Shown here piece after piece: positions 54,471 to 64,000 of a DNA stretch of 64,000 nt. The stretch comes from a bacterium (GTDB taxonomy: Bacteria > Babelota > Babeliae > Babelales > Vermiphilaceae). Under the pieces are notes generated by a model. That model did no database searches, had not been told where the DNA came from, and was given only the letters and a program-made list of their open reading frames with translations. The stretch is taken from the NCBI GenBank assembly GCA_021833825.1, contig JAKBEL010000007.1, forward strand, positions 62,001 through 126,000. Direction: 5' to 3'. A program made the translations under genes and the position numbers. Position 1 is the stretch's first letter, and each line of letters begins with the position of its first letter.

Positions 54471-56005
54471 TGCCTGCTCCTTTCTAAAGCTTGATCAAGT
54501 GATCGATACATAATCGCTTCACGCATATCCGATGTATCAATCATATCATTACCTTTAAGATCGGCAATGGTGCGCGCAACTTTAATGATTTTGTGATAAC
54601 CGCGCATACTTAAGTTCATTTTCTGAAACGCAAGTTTAATGAGCTTTTCAGCGTCATCAGTCAGTTTACAAAATTGATCAACCTCATCTGAACTCATCAT
54701 ACTGTTATATTTTGCGGGTGATCCGAACCGTTTTTCTTGTGTTGCTCGTGCCCGCTCTACCGCTTTATAGAGCTCTTGAGAGCTTGTGCCATCGGTAGGT
54801 TCTTTGATGGTATCATATTCTATTGATTGTACATGCACTTGAAGATCAATACGATCAAGCAGAGGGCCTGAAAGTTTATTGAGATAACGAGTGATCTGCT
54901 GTGGATTACAATTGCATGTCCGTTTTTTATCTCCCCAATAGCCGCATGGGCATGGGTTGAGTGCTGCAATCAATAAAAACGATGCAGGATATTCAAGTGA
55001 TTGTTGTGCTCGCGCTAATGATATTGTTTTATGTTCAAGTGGTTGACGCAATACTTCAAGTGTGTCTCTGCGAAATTCGGTCAATTCATCCAAAAAGAGA
55101 ACGCCATGATGAGCTAAGCTGATCTCTCCCGGTTGAGGGAACGATCCGCCACCGACCAGGCCTGCTTGTGAAATGGTATGATGTGGGTTGCGAAATGGGC
55201 GTTCAACAATAATCGGTTTTTCATTCAGTTTGCCACTGATTGAATAGACTTTACTTGTCTCAAGAATCTCATCAAAACGCATTGGCGGCATGATGGTTTG
55301 TAAACGTTTTGCAAGCATTGTTTTACCACTGCCAGGTGAACCGATAAAGAGAATGTTATGATTTCCTGCAGCGGCGATCTGCAGAGCACGTTTAGTCTGC
55401 TGTTGACCTTTGACCTGATTAAAATCGATAGAATGTTTCTGTTCTGTGATATAACTATTGATGTCGGTTTTGGTTGGAGCGATCGGTTTTTCATTGCGCA
55501 GATATGCAACAATATCGGTCAGGTGTTCAACGCCGATCACTTCAATATCACTAATAAGAGCAGCTTCTTGGGCATTTGCCTGAGGAACAATAATGCGCTT
55601 TTTACCCATTTTGAAAGCATCATAAGTGATAGGCAGAGCGCCTTTAATCGGTCTGATACTTCCATCAAGAGAGAGTTCTCCTAAAATCAATGTCTCTTCA
55701 ATGAAATCTTTTTTAATGCGCAGTTCATCAGATGCTTGTAAGATGCCGATTGCAATCGGTAGATCAAAAAGAGTTCCCACTTTCTTTAGATCTGCTGGAG
55801 CTAAGTTAACAATAATCTTTTTAGGCGGAATGCGAATGCCACTATTTTTAAGTGCGGTCATTATCCGATAACTGCTCTCTTTAATTGCAGTGTCAGGGAG
55901 TCCAACAATTGAGAACTTAATAAGGCCAAATGAGAGGTCAACTTCCACTTCGACCAGGTGAGCGTTAACGCCGACGGTTGTAGCTGAGAGTATCTTTGCG
56001 TGCAT
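54467..56005 (-). CDS. comM: YifB/ComM-family Mg-chelatase-like AAA+ protein
   Basis: 512 residues, GGGGAAAAC before ATG. N-terminal Lon-protease-like ChlI domain (VEVEVDLSFGLIKFSIVGLP), AAA module with Walker A GSPGSGKT (about 220), Walker B VLFLDELTEF, a Cys cluster CPCGYWGDKKRTCNC and the C-terminal helical domain (MNLSMRGYHKIIKVARTIAD). ComM is a helicase that extends heteroduplex during natural transformation. No other competence gene is seen except the PilO-like protein at 10 kb. Overlaps acpS. Confidence 0.95.
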   Translation of the reverse strand: MHAKILSATTVGVNAHLVEVEVDLSFGLIKFSIVGLPDTAIKESSYRIMTALKNSGIRIPPKKIIVNLAPADLKKVGTLFDLPIAIGILQASDELRIKKDFIEETLILGELSLDGSIRPIKGALPITYDAFKMGKKRIIVPQANAQEAALISDIEVIGVEHLTDIVAYLRNEKPIAPTKTDINSYITEQKHSIDFNQVKGQQQTKRALQIAAAGNHNILFIGSPGSGKTMLAKRLQTIMPPMRFDEILETSKVYSISGKLNEKPIIVERPFRNPHHTISQAGLVGGGSFPQPGEISLAHHGVLFLDELTEFRRDTLEVLRQPLEHKTISLARAQQSLEYPASFLLIAALNPCPCGYWGDKKRTCNCNPQQITRYLNKLSGPLLDRIDLQVHVQSIEYDTIKEPTDGTSSQELYKAVERARATQEKRFGSPAKYNSMMSSDEVDQFCKLTDDAEKLIKLAFQKMNLSMRGYHKIIKVARTIADLKGNDMIDTSDMREAIMYRSLDQALERSRQ

Positions 56006-56212
56006 GTTTTCCCCTAATAATGAAATGATGGGTGATGGCGAATAATGCTTACTATAGCATGAATGGGATGAAAATCAATATTATGTAATAACCGCATTCA
56101 TTGATTTTGCGCTCTAATTGAAATTTTTATTGCAAAAGCAAAAAAGCTTTTTATAATAGATTTTGTTATATTATTATTATGATTGAAAACTTGTAATGTG
56201 CGTTGAGGCAAT

Positions 56213-57004
56213 GTGTTAAACAGAAAAAATATGATGATGCGATTATTATTTGGAATTCTATGTTGTGTGGTAGTTGCCAATGTGCATATTCTCTGTGCAG
56301 GTCAGGTAAGTGATGATCAATTTACATATCGAAAGACCACTTGGGCGCTTGCTGGAGCAGGTGCTGCGGCAGGAGTGTATTGCTATGGTAAAGGTGGTGA
56401 TCTATCAAGTTATGCAAAGCCTTTAGGCGTTGGGGCGGCAACTTTTTTATTTTCAACCCATGCTACCAATTGGTTTCATACAGATATTCGCAATACAAAA
56501 AGAAGAGCGCTTGGAGATCATACAATCGCTAATGATGATGCAGAATTTAAGGAATCGTTTTGGGGAGCCTGTGCTCCCTATAATGTTCGATTAATTGCAA
56601 TGAATCTTCTAATAGGGGCCTTTGCTGGAGCTACATCTTGGTTCAAGCCAGAGATTTCAGATCGTTATCTTTTGGGAAGCATCTTTGTGCCACCTCTGTT
56701 GTTAGGTGGAGCATATCATGTGAAGTCGACCTATGATATTCTAGCGAGGGTAGAACCTCGAGCTGAAAATTTTTCTGGTTCTTCTAAGGGTGTTGGTAGT
56801 GGTTGCAATTGTCATTGCAATGGGATGACTCCGCAACAAGCTCAGGAATTAATAAACGGCATTAGTGAATTTAAAAGTACTGTTAACGAATTAAGACGCC
56901 AACCGCCTCATCAAGTTCCCGTTGCGCAGAATCCTGTTTCTGGTAGTTCGTCTAGTGGCTCTTTTAGCCAAAATCCATTTAATGAAAATGTTGCAAAAGT
57001 GTAG
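56213..57004 (+). CDS. Hypothetical exported membrane protein with CNCHCN motif
   Basis: 263 residues read from GTG 56213 with GAGG four bases upstream; ATG 56231 lacks a ribosome site. Signal peptide LLFGILCCVVVANVHILCAG, then three or four hydrophobic segments with much Gly and Ala (WALAGAGAAAGVYCYGKGG, NLLIGAFAGATSWF, SIFVPPLLLGGAYHV). A metal-like SGCNCHCNGMTPQQAQELI patch near residue 205 leads into a short helix and a Ser/Pro/Asn-rich tail. No family recognised. Confidence 0.7.
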   Translation: MLNRKNMMMRLLFGILCCVVVANVHILCAGQVSDDQFTYRKTTWALAGAGAAAGVYCYGKGGDLSSYAKPLGVGAATFLFSTHATNWFHTDIRNTKRRALGDHTIANDDAEFKESFWGACAPYNVRLIAMNLLIGAFAGATSWFKPEISDRYLLGSIFVPPLLLGGAYHVKSTYDILARVEPRAENFSGSSKGVGSGCNCHCNGMTPQQAQELINGISEFKSTVNELRRQPPHQVPVAQNPVSGSSSSGSFSQNPFNENVAKV

Positions 57005-57018
57005 GTAGTGTTTTTACT

Positions 57019-57546
57019 CTATACCAATCCAAACTCTTTCAGAACTTGATCTGCATAGGTTGAAACATCAATATTTTCTAACATCTTGATAATGTTGCCC
57101 TGCGTGTCTATTAGAAAAGTTACACGCTTGGGAAAGAATCTATTCAATAGTGGTATACGGTGTTTTGCTCCATAAGCTTTTGCTACATCCCCAGTTGAAT
57201 CGGTTAAAAGAATAAATGGTAGATGATATTTCTTTTTAAACGCTGCATGTGATTGTGGAGAATTAAAATTGATGCCCAGCACAACGATATCATTTTTAGC
57301 ATAAAGGGTTTCTCTATCTCTGAAGCTGCATGCTTGAGTTGTGCAGCCGGGAGTATTATCTTGTGGGTAGAAATAAAGCACCACATTTTTGCCTTTAAAT
57401 TCTGAAAGAGAGCGCAATTTGCCAGTCTCATCTTGCAGAACAAACTCTGGAGCTTTATCCCCTTTGCTCAGCCTCTTTGGTTTTGCACAGCACCATAAGG
57501 TCAAAAAAAGAGCAGAGACAATAGAAAAAAAGGAGAGTAATTTCAT
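57019..57546 (-). CDS. bcp: Exported Bcp-type peroxiredoxin
   Basis: 175 residues from ATG 57546 (AGGA six bases upstream); the open frame extends 70 codons further but that part is not Prx-like. Residues 1-20 are a signal or anchor ending in WCCAK (no standard lipobox). Thiol peroxidase with peroxidatic Cys68 in PGCTTQACSFRD and resolving Cys73, the spacing of Bcp-type Prx. It reduces peroxides, here probably in the periplasm. Convergent with the gene at 56213. Confidence 0.92.
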   Translation of the reverse strand: MKLLSFFSIVSALFLTLWCCAKPKRLSKGDKAPEFVLQDETGKLRSLSEFKGKNVVLYFYPQDNTPGCTTQACSFRDRETLYAKNDIVVLGINFNSPQSHAAFKKKYHLPFILLTDSTGDVAKAYGAKHRIPLLNRFFPKRVTFLIDTQGNIIKMLENIDVSTYADQVLKEFGLV

Positions 57547-57748
57547 AATATTCCTAAAGTTATATGTTGTTAGATCTTTATCATTAGTATATAGCATGAT
57601 TCTATTATATGAGCATATCTTATGCGAAGATAATGAAAAAAGTTTGTAGCAGTGAAGAGAAAAACAAAAAATATATTTTTCCCCCAAATATAGTAGAATA
57701 ACTCTGCATACAATCAGATTGTTAAATAAAAAAACAAAGGAATTGAGT

Positions 57749-60556
57749 ATGAACATCAGGTATAATCATGTTTTATCTCTTTTTTTGCTATCTCTTTCAT
57801 TATGTTTGCAAGCAGCAATTGTCATTGAGGGTGATACCAGTGGTGCAACGAGTTTTACCTTTGCTATTGGGCCATATACTCGTGGAGGGTCTGGTGGAAC
57901 ATTTTATGTTGGTGCATTGAATGCTGGTGATTCAAACAACTTTTCAATCGCACGCAATATTGAAGGTCAATTGAAGTTTGAGCCTTTTGCTCCTGCTACA
58001 GCAACTATTAATGGGGTTGTAGATCAGCCAAACCCTCTTTTTAATGGAGCTATAACACAACTTTCGACATTCAGAACTCTCCTTGGAGCAAATAGATTGA
58101 TGTTGTTGCCTATGGCTGTTACAGCAGCGCTACCAGCATCGCTCTTTTTAGTGCGTGATGTACCAACAACAACTGCTTTTATGTTGGCTGTACCTAGTGT
58201 AAAGGATGTTCAAAATCAGACCACAACCGGTATAATTGGGCTGCAATCATTTTTGCAAGAGGCTATCTTTGCTGCAGTCTTGCCGTCTGCCAGTTCTACA
58301 TTTGGTGATCCAGATAGTGGCATTGCGGTTGTTAAAGTTGAAAATATAACAGTGGATGAAAAAGCGCAGGCTGTGCTTGTGCAGATCAATGCAGACCCAA
58401 ATACTCTCTTGCCAGAGACTGATCCTGCAGCATCACCACTTGATAGAACATCAATGAGTCTGAAGATTAATAATGATCTTTTTAATATTGATAATGCCCT
58501 TGATATGCACTATAGTGAGCGGCTACAACGCCTGTATGTTGCGCTGAGCGTGCAGGGTGGCCCAAACCCATCAGATGGTGCACGTGCTATTGCTGTGGGG
58601 CAACTTAATAATAATAAATTAACATTTTTTCAGATAGCGCCGGATGCAGTATTTACCGATTCAGATGAGATCGTAGGTGGTGTTGGGGCAAGTGCGCAGG
58701 TCTCTATCCATAAAGTACGTACTATGTACACATCAACAAAATTGGATTATCTGATTGTTGTCGGTGGTAATGGAGCTCCGGCAACAACTCAACGTTCTGT
58801 CTATGCATTGCCATTGGTAAATAGATTGGCAACAGAGAGTGCAGATAGTGCTATTCAAGGAACATTGGCAAATGTGGATGATGCGCCGATTGACATCTAC
58901 ACGCCAGCGCCACAGAACACATGCAATCAATCATCGCCACAATTGCGCGCTCGTGCATTTGTAACTGCAGCAACAGAGCCGGGGCAGATCTATGTAAATA
59001 GTAGTCCAGAGGCATCTGTTGGTGGTGGTCAGTTGCCTTATGGTGATATTACCGATATTAATGTCTATAGTGACGCTGTCTTTGTTTCAGTTGCAGATAC
59101 GATCAATAATGAGTTGCCAGGTATTTTCTATTCACAAGCACTCTTTGATGATAATGGTGTTATCATTTCATGGACTCCATGGCAGCGCGTTGCAGGGACA
59201 ACAGATCCAGTCTATGCACTCTCATATCAATCTATAGCTGGAAACTTTTTTTGGTTAACAGGGCAGACAGCATCAACGATCAATACTGCAAAGCAGACAA
59301 CATGGGCATTAGGATCTTCAACAGGTCTTGCTGACTTGGTGACACTTGTTTCAACGCTGTTTGATCAATGTTCAGGTGGCGTGCAAGGTTTTTTTGATCT
59401 GCCATCAAACACTCCTGGACTATTTGATATATCAATGTTTATAGCAACTGGATTGAATCAAGTTCTCTTGGTCGAAAGTGGAGAAGTTATTGGTGGAGTG
59501 CTTGAGCCTAACGGAGGTGATTTTAGCACCGACCTGCAAGAATTTACCGATGGTCAGATAACTACTAATTTTCCAATACCGAATGTAAAGACTGTTTCAA
59601 TTAGTGGTGGAGTTCTTTCTGATATCGGTCCGATTATTGCAGCAACAGTAGGTGTTAATAGTGACACTGATCAAGGATATCTGTTTGTCGGTGGTGCTTA
59701 TGGGCTTGCAGTGCTTGCGCAACCTAATGGATCCGGTTGGTCAACACTTACAGGACTTGGTAAACAGTTTGATGGTCTGGTAAGTGGTATGCAATTTATT
59801 GCACTAGGAGATTATAGTTTTGTGCGCAAATTGATTTTTGATAATGGCTTTTTATATGTGCTGACCGATACGCAACTTGATCGCATCGATATTGCTGCTA
59901 GTGATTTTGCAACCAATACATTATCGGTAGTTACAGTGGCTACACTCTCTGATGTTGCACAAACAACCGTAGGCACTCTGCTTGATGTTCTTATTTCAGG
60001 TAAATTCGCATTGATTGGAACAAGTACAGGCTTGTGGCGTGTTGGCAATGGTGCAGATATTAGAACTGCAACCGATAGTGCTGATGCTGCATGGACGAAG
60101 GTGGTAATTCCAGAAGGTGTTCCTGTAGTGCAATATATGCAGGCTATATCAGATAGCTCTATGGCGAGCAGTTGGGCGCAAGGTGTTGGAAATATATATG
60201 TTAACGATGCATATCGAGGATTTGATTGGGCGCAGGTTAATCGATATACTGTTGCTGATGTTGAAACTGATCCTATTGGCAATAATACTCTGTTGCCATT
60301 GCCCGATATTATTGTGCAGAATATATTGACCTCATTTAGAACATTTAGTGGTTTTCGTAATATCATTATGTATGATGGTGCAGATCTCTTTTCAACGCGT
60401 GATCGCTTTCAGATAACACCACCAACTGTTTATGATTGGACTTTTGCATTACCACTCAATATTGCAAAGGGTTCAATAGTGAGCTCAATGGTTCGCAGTT
60501 CAGCATCAGGAGCTTGGATAGTGAGTGGCGATTTTGGTTTACGAGTAAATGAATAG
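57749..60556 (+). CDS. Large exported propeller-like surface protein
   Basis: 935 residues from ATG 57749 (AAAGGAATTGAGT upstream; 10 extra codons open before it). Signal peptide ending SLCLQAAIV. The whole mature protein is strands with recurring blade-like units (YLFVGGAYGLAVLAQPNGSG, FALIGTSTGLWRVGNGADI, FLYVLTDTQLDRIDI), suggesting one or more beta-propellers. Asp-rich DPDSG and TDSDE loops may bind calcium. Overlaps the barrel gene behind it by reading frame (stop after the other frame's possible ATG), so the two are made together. Confidence 0.75.
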   Translation: MNIRYNHVLSLFLLSLSLCLQAAIVIEGDTSGATSFTFAIGPYTRGGSGGTFYVGALNAGDSNNFSIARNIEGQLKFEPFAPATATINGVVDQPNPLFNGAITQLSTFRTLLGANRLMLLPMAVTAALPASLFLVRDVPTTTAFMLAVPSVKDVQNQTTTGIIGLQSFLQEAIFAAVLPSASSTFGDPDSGIAVVKVENITVDEKAQAVLVQINADPNTLLPETDPAASPLDRTSMSLKINNDLFNIDNALDMHYSERLQRLYVALSVQGGPNPSDGARAIAVGQLNNNKLTFFQIAPDAVFTDSDEIVGGVGASAQVSIHKVRTMYTSTKLDYLIVVGGNGAPATTQRSVYALPLVNRLATESADSAIQGTLANVDDAPIDIYTPAPQNTCNQSSPQLRARAFVTAATEPGQIYVNSSPEASVGGGQLPYGDITDINVYSDAVFVSVADTINNELPGIFYSQALFDDNGVIISWTPWQRVAGTTDPVYALSYQSIAGNFFWLTGQTASTINTAKQTTWALGSSTGLADLVTLVSTLFDQCSGGVQGFFDLPSNTPGLFDISMFIATGLNQVLLVESGEVIGGVLEPNGGDFSTDLQEFTDGQITTNFPIPNVKTVSISGGVLSDIGPIIAATVGVNSDTDQGYLFVGGAYGLAVLAQPNGSGWSTLTGLGKQFDGLVSGMQFIALGDYSFVRKLIFDNGFLYVLTDTQLDRIDIAASDFATNTLSVVTVATLSDVAQTTVGTLLDVLISGKFALIGTSTGLWRVGNGADIRTATDSADAAWTKVVIPEGVPVVQYMQAISDSSMASSWAQGVGNIYVNDAYRGFDWAQVNRYTVADVETDPIGNNTLLPLPDIIVQNILTSFRTFSGFRNIIMYDGADLFSTRDRFQITPPTVYDWTFALPLNIAKGSIVSSMVRSSASGAWIVSGDFGLRVNE

Positions 60557-60569
60557 CATAAGGAACATA

Positions 60570-61814
60570 ATGTATACAGTATATCTAAAGCGATTTGCTC
60601 TAATTCTCTCTATGTTACATGCTACTAGCATCTTGGGTATGAACGTAGTGCGGCCATATCAGATACTGTTGCGACCCCCAAAACTCAATGATAGTTGGAT
60701 GCAGTTTTATACGGTTGGGCAGTTCGGTTTTGAAACACGTTCATTTGGTGATGATGGAGATGTAGGGCCACTGCAAATATATCAATGTAATCAGAATGCA
60801 CTTGCAATGCTTGATGGATTTGCCCCTTCAACACTTATAGGCCAGAAGCGTATTCGTGTTGATGCTTCAGATGATGGGGTTCGTGGACATTTTATTCCTT
60901 GTGCAGATTTTAATCTTGATGCAGCGATGCAATTTGGTTTGCGATTTTTTATGCCGCATCATCTCTCATTGGCATTCTATCAACCGGTCTATAAGATGAC
61001 ATTAAAAGATGTTATGTGGCAGAGCTGTACGCAGAATGTTTCAATTGAGGATGCACGAGTGAGCGCCTATTTGACAAACTGTTTAGCGGCAAACACTTGT
61101 GCATTGGGAAGCCTTGATATTAATGGATGGTCGCGAACCGGTGTCGGCGACACGACAGTCTCTCTTGAATGGATCCATGATTATCCACAACAAAAACCGA
61201 TGCTTCATAATGTCACTATTAATGGCAGATTGGGTGTGACTATCCCAACATCATTGAAAGCTGATGAGGATAACATATTTGCATTTCCGTATGGCAATGA
61301 TGGTTCATTTGGGCTTGTCTTTGCAATCGGGTTAGATCTTTATATCGGGAAATATATCAAAGCTGGACTTGATGTGCAGTTGATGCACCAGTTTGGTGAT
61401 ACACGTTGCCGACGTATCAAGACTGCAGTTGATCAGACAGATCTGTTGCTTCTTGCAAAGACGGAAGTATTTAAAGATTTTGGCATGACGCAACAATTTA
61501 GTTTTTATTGGGAGTTCTATAAGATCTTTTATGGTGCATCATTTGAACTTGCCTATCAGTTTTATAAACATGGTGAAAATACGCTCTATATAAATTCAAA
61601 TGAGTTTTCAACATCTATTGCTAATACTGCGCAGACATTGCGATCATATACCACTCATGATGCGTTTATTATGTTCAATTATGATCTTTCCGATCATATG
61701 AGTGAAGATTGCTCTGTTGTGCCATATGTCTCTGCATTTGTGGATATTCCATTCAATGGCCGACGTGCAGTGGTTGCTAAAAATGCAGGTTTTATATTTG
61801 CTCTGAATTTCTAG
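60570..61814 (+). CDS. Outer-membrane beta-barrel protein
   Basis: 414 residues from ATG 60570 (AAGGA upstream; ATG 60549 overlaps the previous gene). Signal peptide, then alternating strands (DAAMQFGLRFFMPHHLSLAF, TTVSLEWIHDYPQQKPML, TINGRLGVTIPTSL, FELAYQFYKHGENTLYIN) and a canonical barrel end: VVAKNAGFIFALNF with final Phe. Like the barrel at 48250 it stands next to a large beta-rich exported protein. Possible porin or translocation pore; substrate unknown. Confidence 0.82.
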   Translation: MYTVYLKRFALILSMLHATSILGMNVVRPYQILLRPPKLNDSWMQFYTVGQFGFETRSFGDDGDVGPLQIYQCNQNALAMLDGFAPSTLIGQKRIRVDASDDGVRGHFIPCADFNLDAAMQFGLRFFMPHHLSLAFYQPVYKMTLKDVMWQSCTQNVSIEDARVSAYLTNCLAANTCALGSLDINGWSRTGVGDTTVSLEWIHDYPQQKPMLHNVTINGRLGVTIPTSLKADEDNIFAFPYGNDGSFGLVFAIGLDLYIGKYIKAGLDVQLMHQFGDTRCRRIKTAVDQTDLLLLAKTEVFKDFGMTQQFSFYWEFYKIFYGASFELAYQFYKHGENTLYINSNEFSTSIANTAQTLRSYTTHDAFIMFNYDLSDHMSEDCSVVPYVSAFVDIPFNGRRAVVAKNAGFIFALNF

Positions 61815-61817
61815 TGC

Positions 61818-62675
61818 ATGACTATGTTCTATCAAGGTTTACCAGCTCTCTATTATGATGCATTCTTTTGTGAATTGGATGAAGCAGAGCTCTTATTTTA
61901 TAAACAGATGATTGCATCTGTGCCATCGCCAGGATTAGAGATTGCTTGTGGCACTGGGCGCTTATTGCTTTCATTGCTAGAGGCAGGGCTTTCAGTTGAG
62001 GGGTTTGACAGTTCTCCAGAGATGCTTGCACAATGTAAAATAAAGGCGGAGAAGGCTTCTATTAAACCTATTCTTTATGAGCAGGCAATGCAGGAGCTCT
62101 CATTACCCAAAAGATATGGTTGCATCTTTAGTGCGCTTGGGTCATTTCAACAGCTTGCACATTTTGATGATGCTTATGCAGCATTAAAACATTTTTATGA
62201 ACATCTATTGCCTGGCGGTAAGTTAGCGATCTATCTCTATTTACCATGGTACAATGCACCAGAATTTGGTCAATGGCATGAGCAGGAACCGATTGCTCTG
62301 CAAGATGGCAAAACATTACTAGTAACAGAAAAAGCTCTTCATGATCCGATTGAGCAGCAACTGTTTATGACCTATCGTTATCAACTAAAAGAGAATGGTA
62401 AAATTATTGCAACTGAAGAGAAAGATATGGTCATCAGATGGTATAGCCGTCATGAGTTTCAGTTGATGCTTGCATCAGTTGGTTTTAAAGATATTAAAGT
62501 TTACAATGGTTATGATGATAATGGACCTTCTGATGTTATGATTTTTGTGGCGGGTAAAATCCCCAGGGCAGAGCAGTGGCTTTTTGACCCTAAGAATAAA
62601 AATATGGTAGATGAGTTAAAAGAAGCATTTAAGCAGAAGGTGGATAGATCTATAGATTTAAGTGGCTTTGAATAG
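61818..62675 (+). CDS. Class I SAM-dependent methyltransferase
   Basis: 285 residues, only three bases after the barrel gene, no clear ribosome site. Motif I GLEIACGTGRLL (about residue 39), acidic residue in VEGFDSSPEML, motif around CIFSALGSFQQLA, then the motif HLLPGGKLAIYLYLPW. The Rossmann core is complete. Small-molecule or lipid substrate likely but not known. The coupling to the barrel gene may be just transcriptional. Confidence 0.88.
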   Translation: MTMFYQGLPALYYDAFFCELDEAELLFYKQMIASVPSPGLEIACGTGRLLLSLLEAGLSVEGFDSSPEMLAQCKIKAEKASIKPILYEQAMQELSLPKRYGCIFSALGSFQQLAHFDDAYAALKHFYEHLLPGGKLAIYLYLPWYNAPEFGQWHEQEPIALQDGKTLLVTEKALHDPIEQQLFMTYRYQLKENGKIIATEEKDMVIRWYSRHEFQLMLASVGFKDIKVYNGYDDNGPSDVMIFVAGKIPRAEQWLFDPKNKNMVDELKEAFKQKVDRSIDLSGFE

Positions 62676-63112
62676 TTTTTGCCTCTGTGAACCAATTAAG
62701 ACTAAATCATGAAAATAATCTGCTATGATACTAAAGTGCACGGTTATTCCTTATTTTTTTTATATTTTTTATTTCAATCATCCTGCCTGTCCGCCATAGT
62801 TTCAACGACGGCGGGAGGACCTCCTTGCAGGAGGTATCGAAGGATTATTGTTGCTCGAGGAATTGATTAAAAATGGTTCGAGACAAGCTTACGCTTTCCT
62901 CACCATGATCGATATGCGTTTATCCGCGTTTTTTCAATATGGCAAATCTCATGCCCTATTATCCTTATTATATTATAATATATCGTAATTTGATGTAATA
63001 GCCAGACCTGGCAATTGATCATTTCTATCTGAATTAATAAACTATTGTTTTTTGTGGCTCATCTTGCTATACTTTCTTTATATAATATTTCAATTTTATA
63101 AGGAAGATAGAT
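62676..63112. other. Intergenic stretch with hairpin repeat
   Basis: 437 bases without a gene. It holds the two hairpins of the repeat at 62791-62835 and, near its right end, the probable promoter of the last gene (TTGTTT 63045-63050, 17 bases, TATACT 63068-63073; then AAGGAAG before ATG). No RNA family recognised. Confidence 0.5.
62791..62835. repeat. Hairpin repeat, CCRCCAT...CGACGG family copy 3
   Basis: CCGCC (62791-62795) pairs with GGCGG (62810-62814) around ATAG...CGAC, and next to it ACCTCCT-TGC-AGGAGGT (62819-62835) is a perfect 7-bp hairpin. The first core matches the other two copies in the window. Confidence 0.6.
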
Positions 63113-63970
63113 ATGAAAAAGACTATTATGTTAACAATTGTGGCTTTGGCCATACCAAGTCTAAAGGGTAGCTCATTTAGCCGTTTAGGCAGATCTGCTC
63201 TTGAAAGTTGCAGAAGGTGTTATGTTCAAGCTCAATCTGGAGCAAAACGGTTTGCATCACAGATGCCTGTTATGGGAACAAGAGCAAAAGTTGTAGCTGG
63301 TGGTTTAGTTGGGGGCTCTTTAGGTTATGGTCTGAAGCCTATGATGAAAGTCCATGCGCAAGAAGAAAAGCGTGAACATGTTGATATATTCCCCCCTAGA
63401 GATAAAGATATATTCAGCATAGCGGAGGGCCCAGTTAAGGTGCCAATGTATAGAGAGCCGGTGATTGAAAAACCGGTAAGCCATCCAGCTGATTATCTGC
63501 TGAGTCAATTTATACCAAAGGTTTCTACTGATAGAACAAGATTGTTGAATCAGACGTATGGTGAGGGTCAGATGGTCATTGATGATACGGGTGACGAATA
63601 TCATGTGTTTATTAAGAATCCAGATCACTTTTTTAATGTTTATAAGCCGGGAGATTTTAGCTTTTACGTGTATAAAGAAGGGACCGGAGTTGGTGTCACA
63701 GGAACTAACGAGTTTGTTAACGCTGGTATAGAATTTCCAGTGCCATTGGCAAAGGAGATTTTAAGTACGCAAGAAAAGCCAAGTTACATTGCTCCAATTT
63801 CTCATCCTGATGGAACATTAGAGTTCGTTCTCAAAAAAGATACATCATATAATGATAGCATTCTCAATAGATTATGGGGTTATTGGAATAAGAAACATGT
63901 TGGTTATTGGGCTAGCGATAGGCCAAGAGATTCACGTAAGCCTTTTTCTGGTCCAGGTTGGGCTTCGTAA
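63113..63970 (+). CDS. Exported protein with Arg-rich leader, unknown family
   Basis: 285 residues, AAGGAAG before ATG, complete. Signal peptide (MKKTIMLTIVALAIPSLKGS), then ~50 residues rich in Arg, Ser, Ala and Gly with very little acid (FSRLGRSALESCRRCYVQAQ), and a Gly segment (VVAGGLVGGSLGYGL) like that in the ankyrin protein at 18523. The rest is beta-rich (VFIKNPDHFFNVY, FYVYKEGTGVGVTG) and ends WASDRPRDSRKPF. No family recognised. The leader, cut after the signal, resembles a mitochondrial presequence in composition. Confidence 0.75.
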   Translation: MKKTIMLTIVALAIPSLKGSSFSRLGRSALESCRRCYVQAQSGAKRFASQMPVMGTRAKVVAGGLVGGSLGYGLKPMMKVHAQEEKREHVDIFPPRDKDIFSIAEGPVKVPMYREPVIEKPVSHPADYLLSQFIPKVSTDRTRLLNQTYGEGQMVIDDTGDEYHVFIKNPDHFFNVYKPGDFSFYVYKEGTGVGVTGTNEFVNAGIEFPVPLAKEILSTQEKPSYIAPISHPDGTLEFVLKKDTSYNDSILNRLWGYWNKKHVGYWASDRPRDSRKPFSGPGWAS

Positions 63971-64000
63971 TAGATTATAGCTACATAGCAAAAGAATAAA

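Noticed and set aside
57547-57756. 70-codon N-terminal extension of the peroxiredoxin
   Set aside because: The ATG at 57546 has a good ribosome site and gives a signal sequence; the extension overlaps the divergent promoter and start of the next gene.

Overview
The window reads as a piece of chromosome from a reduced, AT-rich, host-associated Gram-negative bacterium. The mix of ankyrin-repeat proteins, a very large share of small Sec-exported proteins of unknown family, shortened housekeeping genes (ClpB without its N-domain, UvrC without its C-terminal helix-hairpin-helix, a YbeY fragment), lipoproteins and outer-membrane beta-barrels is what I would expect from the intracellular Dependentiae (TM6/Babeliae) or a similar protist endosymbiont. 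That assignment is inference; no 16S gene is present.

Layout. 1-8.9 kb: the start of clpB, a lipoprotein, an ankyrin protein, uvrC, small exported proteins, a decayed ybeY, a tail-fibre-like surface protein and an exported vanadium-haloperoxidase/PAP2-type enzyme. 9-15.7 kb: an envelope M23 peptidase with a PilO-like protein, an HMA-type lipoprotein, a large exported protein, and four small exported genes that share shuffled domains, one ending in a J-domain. 15.9-19.6 kb: an internally deleted IS with intact terminal inverted repeats, then an exported ATAD3-like AAA ATPase with 105-bp tandem repeats and an ankyrin protein. 19.6-24.3 kb: an operon atpD-atpC-two membrane/coiled-coil proteins-HerA-like ATPase. 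25.3-31.7 kb: one 2119-codon CdiA/filamentous-haemagglutinin-like giant whose tail looks like a His/Cys clan-CD peptidase. 31.8-33.1 kb: two RelE/HigB-type toxin-antitoxin loci, one with a destroyed toxin and one intact. 33.2-41.5 kb: housekeeping genes (PfkB kinase, lon, ABC ATPase, RRM protein, murJ, Nudix, membrane protein). 42 kb: tRNA-fMet with encoded CCA. 42.1-52.6 kb: a minus-strand run of exported proteins: a paralogous family with a GMGK(A/T)G motif, an esterase-beta-helix fusion, a beta-barrel, a beta-helix protein and two M48-like zincins. 52.7-57.5 kb: AAA_14/DUF4143 ATPase, acpS, yifB/comM, a membrane protein and an exported Bcp peroxiredoxin. 57.7-64 kb: a large propeller-like exported protein coupled to a second beta-barrel, a methyltransferase and a last exported protein.

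How it fits together. About half the genes carry Sec signals, and several exported proteins have activities normally found in the cytosol or in organelles (J-domain, AAA ATPase, ankyrin scaffolds). This suggests that much of the window serves the cell surface or the host interface. The best candidates for something undescribed are the GMGKAG family with the neighbouring esterase/barrel block, the CdiA-like giant with its peptidase tail, and the domain-shuffled J-domain cluster next to the ATAD3-like ATPase. Regulatory DNA is readable at the two toxin-antitoxin loci, where operators overlap near-consensus promoters, and at 50.5 kb, where a terminator arm contains a ribosome-binding site.
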